Counted from the first letter of the stretch, positions 1 through 5,086 are shown. The stretch is 9,860 bases of DNA from Candidatus Woesearchaeota archaeon UBA153 (GCA_002503705.1 DASH01000059.1:8900-18759), one strand, 5' to 3'. The notes: generated from the letters alone by a model not told the origin. Made by a program: numbers and translations.

Positions 1-1138
1 CGTCCTGCGTGAAGCAGCGGACGCGGAAGAGGCCGTTCAGCACGCCGCTCAGCTCGTGGCGGTGGACGATGCCGAACTCTCCCGCTTTGATGGGCAGCTC
101 GCGGTAGCTGTGGTGCTCGCTCTTGTAGATGAGCAGGTGTCCCGGACAGTTCATCGGCTTGACCGCGACGTCCTGCTCGTCGATCTTGGAGAAGTACATG
201 TTCTGCTTGTAGTGGTCCCAGTGGCCTGACTGGAGCCAGAGCTGCTTGTTCAGGATGAGCGGCGTCCTGATGAACTCGTAGTTGAGCTTCTCCATCTCCT
301 CCACCATGAACTCCATCAATCGTCGGATGATGAAGTATCCGTTGTCGTGGAAGAACGGCATGCCTGACGCCTCGTCGTGGATCGAGAAGAGCTTCAGTTG
401 CTGGCCGAGCTTCCGGTGGTTCCGTTTCTCCGCCTCTTCGAGGAGCTTGAGGTGCTCGTCGAGCTCCTTTTTCGTCGCGAAGCAGAGGCCGTAGATCCTC
501 GTGAGTTGTTCGCGTTTCGCGTCGCCGCGCCAGTACGCGCCGGAAATCTTCGTCAATTTGAACGCTTCTAAGAATTTGGTGTTCGGCACGTGCGGGCCGC
601 GGCACAAGTCCTGGAAGTCGCCTTGCGCGTAGCTCGAGGCGCCAGTTTCGAACTCTTCAATCATCTCCTCCTTGAACTTGTTCCCTTTGTAGACTGCGAG
701 CGCTTCCGCTTTGCTCTTGTGCTCGACGCGCTTGACCTCGAGCGCTTCCTTGGCGATCTTGCGCATCTCCTGCTCGATCCGTTGCAAGTCCGCTTCCGTC
801 ACTTCCAGGTTTGCGTAGTCGTAGTAGAACCCGTTCTCGACGACAGGACCGATGGTCGCCTTCGCGCTCGGGAACAGGCGCTTGATCGCGTGCGCCATCA
901 GGTGCGCGCAGCTGTGCCGTAAGACCTCGAGGCCTTCCGGGTCTGCCGGTTTCAAGAGGGTGAGCGTGCACTCCTCGGTGAGGGGCTTGCTGAGGTCGAC
1001 GACTGTCTCGTCGACTTTCGCCGCGATGACCGCTCTCGCGAGCCCTTCGCTAATCTGCTTGGCGACTTGCGCGGCGGTGATGCCTTCGTCGTACTCGTGC
1101 TTGCTCCCGTCCGGGAATGTGATGTTGATTTTTGACAT
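1..1138 (-). CDS. thrS: Threonyl-tRNA synthetase, 5' part (3' end outside window)
   Basis: Charges tRNA-Thr with threonine in the cytoplasm. The visible 379 residues give, in order: a TGS domain (about 1-60, opening MSKINITFPDGS); a second additional (editing) domain with the HxxxH motif H75-H79 and the matching C179/H183 in DLCRGPH; and the start of the class II catalytic domain with MNCPGH (C331, the expected first zinc ligand) and motif 2 (HRHELSG followed by GLFRVRCFTQD, residues 359-379). The frame stays open to the window edge, so motif 3 and the anticodon-binding domain (family length about 640) lie outside. The TGS plus HxxxH editing domain makes this the bacterial-type enzyme, not the archaeal type with a D-aminoacyl-tRNA deacylase-like editing domain. 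The ATG at 1138 is preceded by a good Shine-Dalgarno (AGGTGA on minus, 1145-1150) and a TATA box near 1206. Confidence 0.97.
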   Translation of the reverse strand, partial: MSKINITFPDGSKHEYDEGITAAQVAKQISEGLARAVIAAKVDETVVDLSKPLTEECTLTLLKPADPEGLEVLRHSCAHLMAHAIKRLFPSAKATIGPVVENGFYYDYANLEVTEADLQRIEQEMRKIAKEALEVKRVEHKSKAEALAVYKGNKFKEEMIEEFETGASSYAQGDFQDLCRGPHVPNTKFLEAFKLTKISGAYWRGDAKREQLTRIYGLCFATKKELDEHLKLLEEAEKRNHRKLGQQLKLFSIHDEASGMPFFHDNGYFIIRRLMEFMVEEMEKLNYEFIRTPLILNKQLWLQSGHWDHYKQNMYFSKIDEQDVAVKPMNCPGHLLIYKSEHHSYRELPIKAGEFGIVHRHELSGVLNGLFRVRCFTQD

Positions 1139-1144
1139 GCGTGT

Positions 1145-1150
1145 TCACCT
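1145..1150 (-). promoter_or_regulatory. Shine-Dalgarno of thrS
   Basis: Minus-strand AGGTGA lies 6 bases before the thrS ATG at 1138. It fixes that start codon and shows that this gene, unlike several neighbours, uses a leadered mRNA. Confidence 0.75.
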
Positions 1151-1202
1151 TGTGGTTTGTCTTGTTTGGATGGGCTCTTCCCTTCCCGGCCTTCCGGGAC
1201 GG

Positions 1203-1210
1203 TATTAAAA
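1203..1210 (-). promoter_or_regulatory. TATA box, probable thrS promoter
   Basis: Minus-strand TTTTAATA in a GC-rich surround. Expected transcription start is near 1180, giving a leader of about 40 bases that contains the thrS Shine-Dalgarno. The stretch 1139-1263 otherwise holds no gene I can support. Confidence 0.55.
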
Positions 1211-1263
1211 GGTTACGCCTGAGAGCGTGGTTGACGGTCTTGTCGTCGAGAATGAAGAGCGCG

Positions 1264-1326
1264 TCACGTGTACAAGAGGAAGATGCCTGAGTAGCAGGCC
1301 TGCTCGAGACACTTGTGCCACGCCAT
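1264..1326 (-). CDS. Possible 20-residue leaderless micro-ORF
   Basis: Minus-strand ATG to TGA encoding 20 residues, MAWHKCLEQACYSGIFLLYT, with two cysteines. Its only support is position: the ATG lies about 26-27 bases from the centre of a perfect TTTATAAA box (1349-1356), the same geometry as the apparent leaderless starts of dph5, the pilin and the plus-strand membrane gene here. It has no Shine-Dalgarno and no recognised family. It lies between a structured element (1366-1539) and the thrS promoter. Alternatives are a small non-coding transcript starting at about 1326, or an extra upstream promoter for thrS. It contains only one threonine, its last residue, so a Thr-attenuation leader is not indicated. 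Confidence 0.25.
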   Translation of the reverse strand: MAWHKCLEQACYSGIFLLYT

Positions 1327-1348
1327 GCAACTCGCGGGGCGAGGATTG

Positions 1349-1356
1349 TTTATAAA
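1349..1356 (-). promoter_or_regulatory. TATA box downstream of structured element 3
   Basis: A palindromic TTTATAAA in an AT island (1346-1363) within GC-rich DNA. On minus it predicts a start at about 1326. Being palindromic it could also fire on plus (start near 1379, inside the structured element), where no gene follows. Minus is preferred because it matches the local gene direction. Confidence 0.5.
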
Positions 1357-1365
1357 TTTTATTCG

Positions 1366-1539
1366 GCGCGGCACCGTCCTGCTCGCTTCTCGGTCGGTTT
1401 CATCGAGATGCGGGTCCTTCCCGGCTGGAACGACCCCTCCCGCATTCGTCGTTCTTCTTCGAGTGATCGCTCGCCCTTAAGACGAGACTTCGGAGAAGTC
1501 ACGGATTCCGAACGTCGGTGAGGAAGGACGGTGTCGCAC
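1366..1539 (-). ncRNA. Structured intergenic RNA element, copy 3 (long form)
   Basis: Third member of the element family seen at 2896-3022 and 6423-6550. The minus-strand 5' arm GTGCGACACCGTCC (1539-1526) pairs with GGACGGTGCCGCGC (1379-1366): 14 positions with one A-C mismatch and one G-T wobble. The 3' arm is directly preceded by AGCGAGCA (1387-1380), as in the other copies. The core starts with AGGGCGAGC (1477-1469), contains GAAGAAGAAC, a 7-bp stem ATGCGGG/CCCGCAT (1445-1439 with 1414-1408) around a G-rich loop, and a TCTCG/CGAGA hairpin. The core is 98 bases, against 94 and 97 in the other copies. A 48-base insert (1525-1478) separates the 5' arm from the core and carries its own perfect hairpin, GACTTC-TCC-GAAGTC (1500-1486). 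It lies 25 bases after the H1-like gene and 9 bases before a TATA box. Function unknown. Confidence 0.6.
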
Positions 1540-1564
1540 TTGAGAACTGGAGACTGAGAGATGT

Positions 1565-2392
1565 TTATCGTCCGAAGATGCGGTGCATCAGTCCCTTCTT
1601 GGCGGGTGTCGCCTTGACGATTTTCTTCGCGACTCGCTTCGTCGTCTTCGAGATTCTCTTGGCCGCCTTCTTCACCGTTTTCTTGATCGCTCTCTTCTTG
1701 AGCGACTTCTTGACGGTTTTCTTGGCCTTCTTCGCGACGCGCTTCGTCGACTTCACCGCTTTCTTCGTCGCTTTCTTGAGCTTCTTGACGGTTTTCTTCG
1801 TTGTCTTCGCGAGTTTCTTGTTTGTCTTCTTCACGGTCTTCTTGACTTTCTTGATGGTCTTCTTGACTTTCTTCTTCGCCGCTTTCTCGGCCTTCTTCGG
1901 CTTCGCCTTCTTCGCTGAGGGTTTCGCCTTGACGGGCTCGAGCTTCGCCTCCATGAGCTTGCGCGGCACGACGATGGGGACGCGCTTCTCTTGCAAGACC
2001 ATCTTCGGGATGATCCGCTCGTTCTTCGCCGGCGTCTTCGGCCGTGACTGCGCCTCTTCCTCTTCGACGTCGGCGACGCCGGGCGGGGGCGGGACCGTGA
2101 CGCCTTCCGGCTCGACGGTGTAGATGAACGTGTTCCGCACGCCGGTGTTGCGGTACTTGATCAGGTTGGTCTTGCGCAGTTTCTTCAGGCTCATGGTGAC
2201 GGAGCCGATGCTCACGTTGAGCTGTTCAGAGATGTCTCTGCTCGTGAACCATGTGCCTTTGTGCTGCGTCAGGAAATCGTAGACTTCTTGCTGTCCGATA
2301 GTGGCCACCCCAACTGATTTTGGTAGAACGACTTTCCTTATAAACCTTCCTAGTTTATTTAAAAATGGCGAGAGTTCATTTTTAAACCCCAT
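1565..2392 (-). CDS. Winged-helix protein with lysine-rich, histone H1-like tail
   Basis: Predicted DNA-binding, probably chromatin-associated protein of up to 275 residues. Residues about 30-95 form a winged helix-turn-helix (QQEVYDFLTQHKGTWFTSRD, then an LNVSIGSVTMSLKKL recognition-helix region and a wing near KYRNTGVRNTFIYTVEP). A Pro/Glu-rich linker follows (PPPPGVADVEEEEAQ). The C-terminal ~120 residues are almost only Lys, Ala, Thr, Val and Arg, with recurring KKTVKK/KKxxKK units, ending GLMHRIFGR. This is the arrangement of eukaryotic H1 (winged-helix globule plus lysine-rich tail), though the wHTH looks like an ordinary prokaryotic one, so convergence is likely. The start is uncertain: the first 28 codons are AT-rich and contain TATA-like sequences, so GTG at 2308, just before the wHTH, may be the true start (247 residues). 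It follows the zinc-ribbon/membrane micro-operon. Confidence 0.85.
   Translation of the reverse strand: MGFKNELSPFLNKLGRFIRKVVLPKSVGVATIGQQEVYDFLTQHKGTWFTSRDISEQLNVSIGSVTMSLKKLRKTNLIKYRNTGVRNTFIYTVEPEGVTVPPPPGVADVEEEEAQSRPKTPAKNERIIPKMVLQEKRVPIVVPRKLMEAKLEPVKAKPSAKKAKPKKAEKAAKKKVKKTIKKVKKTVKKTNKKLAKTTKKTVKKLKKATKKAVKSTKRVAKKAKKTVKKSLKKRAIKKTVKKAAKRISKTTKRVAKKIVKATPAKKGLMHRIFGR
2336..2365 (-). promoter_or_regulatory. TATA-like boxes inside the annotated 5' end of the H1-like gene
   Basis: Minus strand reads TTTTTAAATAAA (2365-2354) and GGTTTATAAGG (2346-2336). The second predicts transcription from about 2314, only 6 bases before the in-frame GTG at 2308. AT richness of 2309-2415 contrasts with the GC-rich gene body, which suggests a promoter rather than coding sequence. 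Confidence 0.45.
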
Positions 2393-2461
2393 TTAATTTT
2401 CTATATTGTAATTTTTCTCAGTTCGAAACGGAGCTTGCCTGAATCTTCTGAGCAAAACTGG

Positions 2462-2623
2462 TCACCAGAGAACAATGCCGACAACGAACAGGACGAGTCC
2501 GGTCGCGAACGCGATCCAACCATACTGCTCGTTCCGGTTCAACTCCGAGAAGTACTCGGTGACCGCTCGCACCCAACGGTTCACCGCGTCGTTCAACCGA
2601 TCGTTCAGCATCTGCAAGTCCAT
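2462..2623 (-). CDS. Small single-pass membrane protein (53 aa)
   Basis: A short gene of 53 residues. An amphipathic, charged N-terminal half (MDLQMLNDRLNDAVNRWVRA, then VTEYFSELNRNEQ) leads into one C-terminal transmembrane helix, YGWIAFATGLVLFVVGIVLW, that ends the protein. This looks like a C-tail-anchored or simple single-pass membrane protein with the long part inside. The minus-strand ATG at 2623 has a Shine-Dalgarno-like GGGTG six bases upstream and lies 18 bases after the stop of the zinc-ribbon gene, so the two are probably cotranscribed. No family recognised. The continuous hydrophobic segment, ribosome site and operon spacing support a real gene. Confidence 0.6.
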   Translation of the reverse strand: MDLQMLNDRLNDAVNRWVRAVTEYFSELNRNEQYGWIAFATGLVLFVVGIVLW

Positions 2624-2641
2624 CCTGCGCACCCTCTCCCT

Positions 2642-2791
2642 TCACGACTCCTGCGACGTCACGCCTGTGCAGATCGTGCGCTGGATGTTACACGTCTTGC
2701 ACGAGTACGTCTCGAACCGGGAGTTCCCGCTGTTCAACGTCTTCGTCTTCGTCATCGGCGCATTGCACAAGTCGCACAACGGAGCTCCCAT
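2642..2791 (-). CDS. Small zinc-ribbon protein (49 aa)
   Basis: A short gene of 49 residues. Cysteine pairs C6-x2-C9 (LCDLCNAPM) and C31-x2-C34 (YSCKTCNIQRTIC, with an extra C41) are separated by about 20 residues, a typical zinc-ribbon spacing with an aromatic residue just before the second knuckle. There is no catalytic domain, so a nucleic-acid or protein-binding role is likely but not shown. The minus ATG at 2791 is preceded by GAGGT (2798-2802) with a 6-base spacer and by a TTTTTATA promoter at 2830-2837. It is the first gene of a two-gene micro-operon with the 53-residue membrane protein. Confidence 0.7.
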   Translation of the reverse strand: MGAPLCDLCNAPMTKTKTLNSGNSRFETYSCKTCNIQRTICTGVTSQES

Positions 2792-2829
2792 GATAAAACC
2801 TCGGAATCAACCCTCCTCGAGAACCAGGG

Positions 2830-2837
2830 TATAAAAA
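2830..2837 (-). promoter_or_regulatory. TATA box of the zinc-ribbon/membrane micro-operon
   Basis: Minus-strand TTTTTATA predicts transcription from about 2808, a leader of about 17 bases containing the GAGGT ribosome site. Read on plus, TATAAAAA could also start a transcript near 2860 that would run through structured element 1 (2896-3022), so a bidirectional role is possible. Confidence 0.6.
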
Positions 2838-2895
2838 GATTCCCTTTCTCCGCTCATGGTCTACGGTTCCCGTGCAACAATCCACGCACAACCGA

Positions 2896-3022
2896 GCGCG
2901 GTTACTGTCCATCGGGTGAGCGTTGCTGCGATTGGAAGAATCGGTTGCGGTGGGGGATGCCCCGTCCGGGGGGAACCGCACTCCACGTTCTCATCGGAGA
3001 GCGAGCAGGACAGTAACCGCGC
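2896..3022 (+). ncRNA. Structured intergenic RNA element, copy 1
   Basis: A perfect 15-bp inverted repeat, GCGCGGTTACTGTCC (2896-2910) with GGACAGTAACCGCGC (3008-3022), closes a 97-base interior. Inside are the box GGTGAGC (2915-2921), a CGATT-GGAAG-AATCG hairpin (2929-2943), a TGCGGT/ACCGCA stem (2946-2951 with 2975-2980) enclosing GGGGGATG and CCCC-GTCC-GGGG, a TCTC-ATCG-GAGA hairpin, and the box GCGAGCA (3001-3007) directly before the 3' arm. The GTGAGC and GCGAGC boxes can pair through tandem G-A/A-G pairs flanked by Watson-Crick and G-U pairs. The plus orientation is assigned by alignment with copies 2 and 3. It lies in the gap 2792-3052, opposite to the flanking genes, with a T-rich tract after its 3' end. 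The plus strand also has an open frame here, but it has no protein-like features. Function unknown. Confidence 0.65.
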
Positions 3023-3053
3023 GAGAAAAAGACTGTGAAAATAGTTTTCTCTT
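3023..3053. terminator. Bidirectional T-rich terminator candidate
   Basis: GAGAAAA (3023-3029) and TTTTCTC (3045-3051) form a 7-bp inverted repeat. Plus reads TTTTCTCTT at its end, suited to ending a plus transcript of structured element 1. Minus reads TTTTTC (3030-3025) just after the stop of the 155-residue gene. Oligo-T on the transcript is the usual archaeal termination signal. Confidence 0.45.
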
Positions 3054-3520
3054 CACACGCGTCGCTCGAGCGGCACGGATGCTCTTCGAGCGACGTCCCC
3101 GTTGGGAAGGATGACGAATCCGAGTTCGTTGAGCGCCTGTTCGCGCGCGCAGTTAGGCTCTGGTCGCGCGATAGTGTCGGGGATGCCTGCATAATGGAAG
3201 AAGTCTCGGAAACTCTCGCGGAGTGCACCGTCTCTCGCCTCGCGGAACTCTCCTGTCGACCAAATCTGCTGTTTCACCTCTTCGCGAGGAGCGTAGGCGA
3301 GCATGACGCCAAGTCTTGTGAAACTATCTTCCGGACTGGGGCCAATCGCGACGGTGACATCAGGATGCTCTTGCATGACAGCTTGTGCCGCAGCGTTCAG
3401 ATGTGCCATCTCCTTAAATGACTCGATGAAGAGGCCCTTGAGGTCGTGGCAAGAGTCGAGCTTTATAGTGTAGATAACTTCAGGTTCAGAAATCGCAAGT
3501 GTACCGGCATATCTCTCCAT
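3053..3520 (-). CDS. Hypothetical protein (155 aa)
   Basis: Not recognised. Predicted soluble, without signal peptide or transmembrane helix: an N-terminal beta-like stretch (YAGTLAISEPEVIYTIKLDS), a helical segment (KGLFIESFKEMAHLNAAAQA), a strand DVTVAIGPSPEDSF, and a charged helical C-terminal half ending GFVILPNGDVARRASVPLER. The ATG at 3520 was chosen because minus-strand GGAGG (3533-3529) lies 8 bases before it. An upstream in-frame ATG at 3565 (170 residues) lies inside the promoter/dyad region and has no ribosome site. Codon use resembles the neighbours. It sits between the NFACT-R gene and structured element 1, with its own promoter (TATA-like, about 3571-3580). Confidence 0.7.
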   Translation of the reverse strand: MERYAGTLAISEPEVIYTIKLDSCHDLKGLFIESFKEMAHLNAAAQAVMQEHPDVTVAIGPSPEDSFTRLGVMLAYAPREEVKQQIWSTGEFREARDGALRESFRDFFHYAGIPDTIARPEPNCAREQALNELGFVILPNGDVARRASVPLERRV

Positions 3521-3541
3521 GTTTCTCTCCTCCAACAAACT

Positions 3542-3580
3542 GTAGTTCTCAGTGGAACTACTCACCAGTTAAAAAATTAT
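3542..3580 (-). promoter_or_regulatory. Promoter with 20-bp dyad over the predicted start site
   Basis: Minus-strand ATAATTTTTTAAC (about 3581-3569) is a TATA-like box, and its T6 run may also terminate the upstream NFACT-R gene, which stops at 3591. The expected start near 3548 falls inside a perfect dyad, GTAGTTC (3542-3548), 6-base spacer, GAACTAC (3555-3561). A symmetric site over the start point is a classic operator position. It could instead be a 5' hairpin in the mRNA. Regulator unknown. Confidence 0.45.
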
Positions 3581-3590
3581 CGGTGGAGAA

Positions 3591-4379
3591 TTATTTCCGT
3601 TTCGCGATCTTGCACCCGCCCGCCGGCAACGCCGCGATGATCTCGTCGAGTTCGCCGCCGCCGAGCATCTTCTGCACCAGTTTCGCGACGTCGGACGCCT
3701 TCTCGTTCCCGGGCAAGAGGTCGACGCTCCTCTCACAACGCTTCTTGACCGCGGACGACGGGCCAGCCATGATTCTGCCTTCGGCGTCGAGGCCGAGCGT
3801 GATCGCGATCAACGCGTTATGATACAGCGTCTTCCCGCGGATCATGAACGCCCCTTTCGGCAAGAACTCGCCGGTATTCGCCTCTTTCGAGACCTGCTCT
3901 GGCTTGACGTGGAACACTTCGAGCATCGACAAGCCGTTCCGCCACGCTCTGCTGTACGCTGCGCAGAACTGGGCGGCCTCCTCGAGCGTCGCGGCAGAAA
4001 CTTCTTTCCCTTCCGTCTTGACGATGACGAACGGGCTGCCCGCCATGTCCGTGTGGAAGACGACGTCGACCGGTTCGGTGTGTTTTTTCACGACGACCTC
4101 GTTGCTCGTCGCGTCACGGCCGCCGATGAGCAACGTGCCGTCGCTCGCGAAGCACCAGCGGAACTTCTCGAACCACTCCTTCTTCCGCTTCACGACAGGA
4201 GTCTTCGGAGCGGCGGCCTTCGCCTCGACAGCGGCGAGCTCTTCCGCGCTCTTCGCCTTCCACCGCTCGACAGTCTCGGCAGCGCCCTTCGCCTTGTGGC
4301 GCGCCTTCTTCGCCGCCTCGAAGTAGCGTCGCGCGTTCGTGTCGACGCTCTCGCGGATGTCAAGGACGACTTTCACCAT
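3591..4379 (-). CDS. NFACT-R (DUF814) protein, Rqc2/NEMF-like C-terminal half only
   Basis: 262 residues matching the second half of archaeal NFACT proteins (Rqc2/NEMF/RqcH family), which act at stalled large ribosomal subunits. Residues 1-60 match the end of the middle region and its coiled coil (VKVVLDIRESVDTNARRYFE, then KKARHKAKGAAETVERW). Residues about 68-190 are the NFACT-R domain: KWFEKFRW-like WFEKFRWCFASDG, GGRDATSNEVVVKKH, HTDMAGSPFVIVKTEGKE, AAQFCAAYSRAWRNG, VKPEQVSKEANTGEFLPKGA, FMIRGKTLYHN. Full-length archaeal members are about 600-700 residues; the N-terminal NFACT-N domain and middle part are absent, and an in-frame TGA lies just before the ATG. A Shine-Dalgarno AGGTGA (4388-4383) precedes the start closely. 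No NFACT-N piece is visible elsewhere in the window, so this is either a stand-alone NFACT-R protein or half of a split gene. Confidence 0.88.
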   Translation of the reverse strand: MVKVVLDIRESVDTNARRYFEAAKKARHKAKGAAETVERWKAKSAEELAAVEAKAAAPKTPVVKRKKEWFEKFRWCFASDGTLLIGGRDATSNEVVVKKHTEPVDVVFHTDMAGSPFVIVKTEGKEVSAATLEEAAQFCAAYSRAWRNGLSMLEVFHVKPEQVSKEANTGEFLPKGAFMIRGKTLYHNALIAITLGLDAEGRIMAGPSSAVKKRCERSVDLLPGNEKASDVAKLVQKMLGGGELDEIIAALPAGGCKIAKRK

Positions 4380-4585
4380 GATTCACCTTTTGATGCCAGG
4401 CACGGCCCGGATCTCCTCGTCAAAGTTCTCGCGTGTACGTCCGTACGGTCAGGAACTACGACCATGATTTTTTGCCGCGCCAGCCAATACTCGCTTACGC
4501 GGCGGGCGTTCATACGATGAGAAGAGCCGCCGCCCTTTTTCAGCATTTCGGCAAGGGTTGTCTCGTCACGTGCGGGGACGGGCAT
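4373..4585 (-). CDS. Doubtful 70-residue ORF between pilin and NFACT-R genes
   Basis: An open frame whose ATG (4585) follows AGGAGG by four bases, overlaps the pilin 3' end by 46 bases, and whose TGA overlaps the NFACT-R start by 7 bases, a layout compatible with translational coupling. The product (MPVPARDETTLAEMLKKGGG, then a basic region and VVVPDRTDVHARTLTRRSGP) has no recognised domain. The apparent Shine-Dalgarno is also Glu-Glu coding in the pilin frame. An internal ATG at 4513 would give 46 residues with no overlap of the pilin. It fills an otherwise empty 160-base gap (4380-4539), but may be chance. Confidence 0.22.
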   Translation of the reverse strand: MPVPARDETTLAEMLKKGGGSSHRMNARRVSEYWLARQKIMVVVPDRTDVHARTLTRRSGPCLASKGESW

Positions 4586-4977
4586 AACGCCTCCTCGCCT
4601 TTCTTGCCGACGCTCGCCGTGATGCTCACCTTCGCGTCCGGCGCGACGAGGAACGGGATGCTCGAGTCCACGCTTTCGCCCTTGCGCAGCGCGGAGTTCT
4701 GGATGCCGATGCTGAACTCGCCCGTTTGTTCGCTCACGATCTTCAAGGTGAGACTCGTGATCGTCGCTTCGCCGACGTTGCGCGCGCGGACCCTGATGGC
4801 TTGCGCGTCAGAGCAGAATTGCGTCGCGTCGATCTTGACGGCGCTGCAGTCGACCGCCCCTCCCGAGCCGACGTCGCTGCTCCAGTTCATGATCATCCCG
4901 CCGAGAGCGACGGCGAACGCCATGAGCAGGACTGTCGCGATGAGCGGGGACATGCCGCGTCTCGAGTCGAAGACCAT
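4540..4977 (-). CDS. Small archaeal pilin-like secreted/surface protein
   Basis: 145 residues beginning MVFDSRRG-MSPLIATVLLMA, a class III signal peptide: a short basic leader ending in Gly8 (prepilin/preflagellin peptidase cut expected after it), then a long hydrophobic helix (about 9-31) that would form the pilin core and membrane anchor. The rest is a small beta-rich extracellular domain (DATQFCSDAQAIRVRARNVG, ATITSLTLKIVSEQTGEFSI) with cysteines C43, C55 and a pair near the C-terminus that could form disulfides. It lacks the length of a classical archaellin and has no pilus motor genes beside it, so an adhesion-type pilin or minor surface subunit is likelier. A TATA box at 4999-5008 predicts a start at about 4977, so the mRNA is probably leaderless. 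Divergent from the plus-strand membrane gene at 5117. Confidence 0.85.
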   Translation of the reverse strand: MVFDSRRGMSPLIATVLLMAFAVALGGMIMNWSSDVGSGGAVDCSAVKIDATQFCSDAQAIRVRARNVGEATITSLTLKIVSEQTGEFSIGIQNSALRKGESVDSSIPFLVAPDAKVSITASVGKKGEEALCPSPHVTRQPLPKC

Positions 4978-4998
4978 GTCGCTTCCTGTCGAGAGAGC

Positions 4999-5008
4999 GT
5001 ATTTAAAG
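4999..5008 (-). promoter_or_regulatory. TATA box of the pilin-like gene
   Basis: Minus-strand CTTTAAATAC, centred about 26-27 bases before the ATG at 4977, implying a leaderless or nearly leaderless transcript. Confidence 0.65.
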
Positions 5009-5086
5009 ATTTCTATTAGGGAAATTCCTCGTCATCGCGTCTTCCTCAGAACCGCCCTCCTCTGTCCTCACTTCGCAGGAGAAAAG

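Noticed and set aside
1240..1300. Possible C/D-box small RNA (ATGAAGA and CTGA motifs on plus)
   Set aside because: The C box is imperfect, no matching D'/C' pair or terminal stem is visible, and the motifs are short enough to be chance.
1366..1539. MITE, REP element or integron attC interpretation of the inverted repeats
   Set aside because: Arms differ in sequence between copies while pairing is kept, no clear target duplications are seen, and attC core boxes (GTTRRRY) are absent. Not wholly excluded without genome-wide data.
1518..2123. Phe/Leu-rich plus-strand frame that looks like a membrane protein
   Set aside because: It is the mirror of the lysine codons in the H1-like tail; AAG/AAA read backwards gives CTT/TTT (Leu/Phe).
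2896..3022. Identity of the structured elements as 5S rRNA, tRNA, SRP RNA or RNase P RNA
   Set aside because: The size of about 127 bases suits 5S rRNA, but the archaeal 5S loop sequences, tRNA T-loop, SRP helix 8 and RNase P core motifs are absent, and three divergent copies exist.
2856..3038. 60-codon plus frame covering structured element 1
   Set aside because: The product has no protein-like pattern, and the DNA is explained by paired stems shared with two other intergenic elements in other frames.
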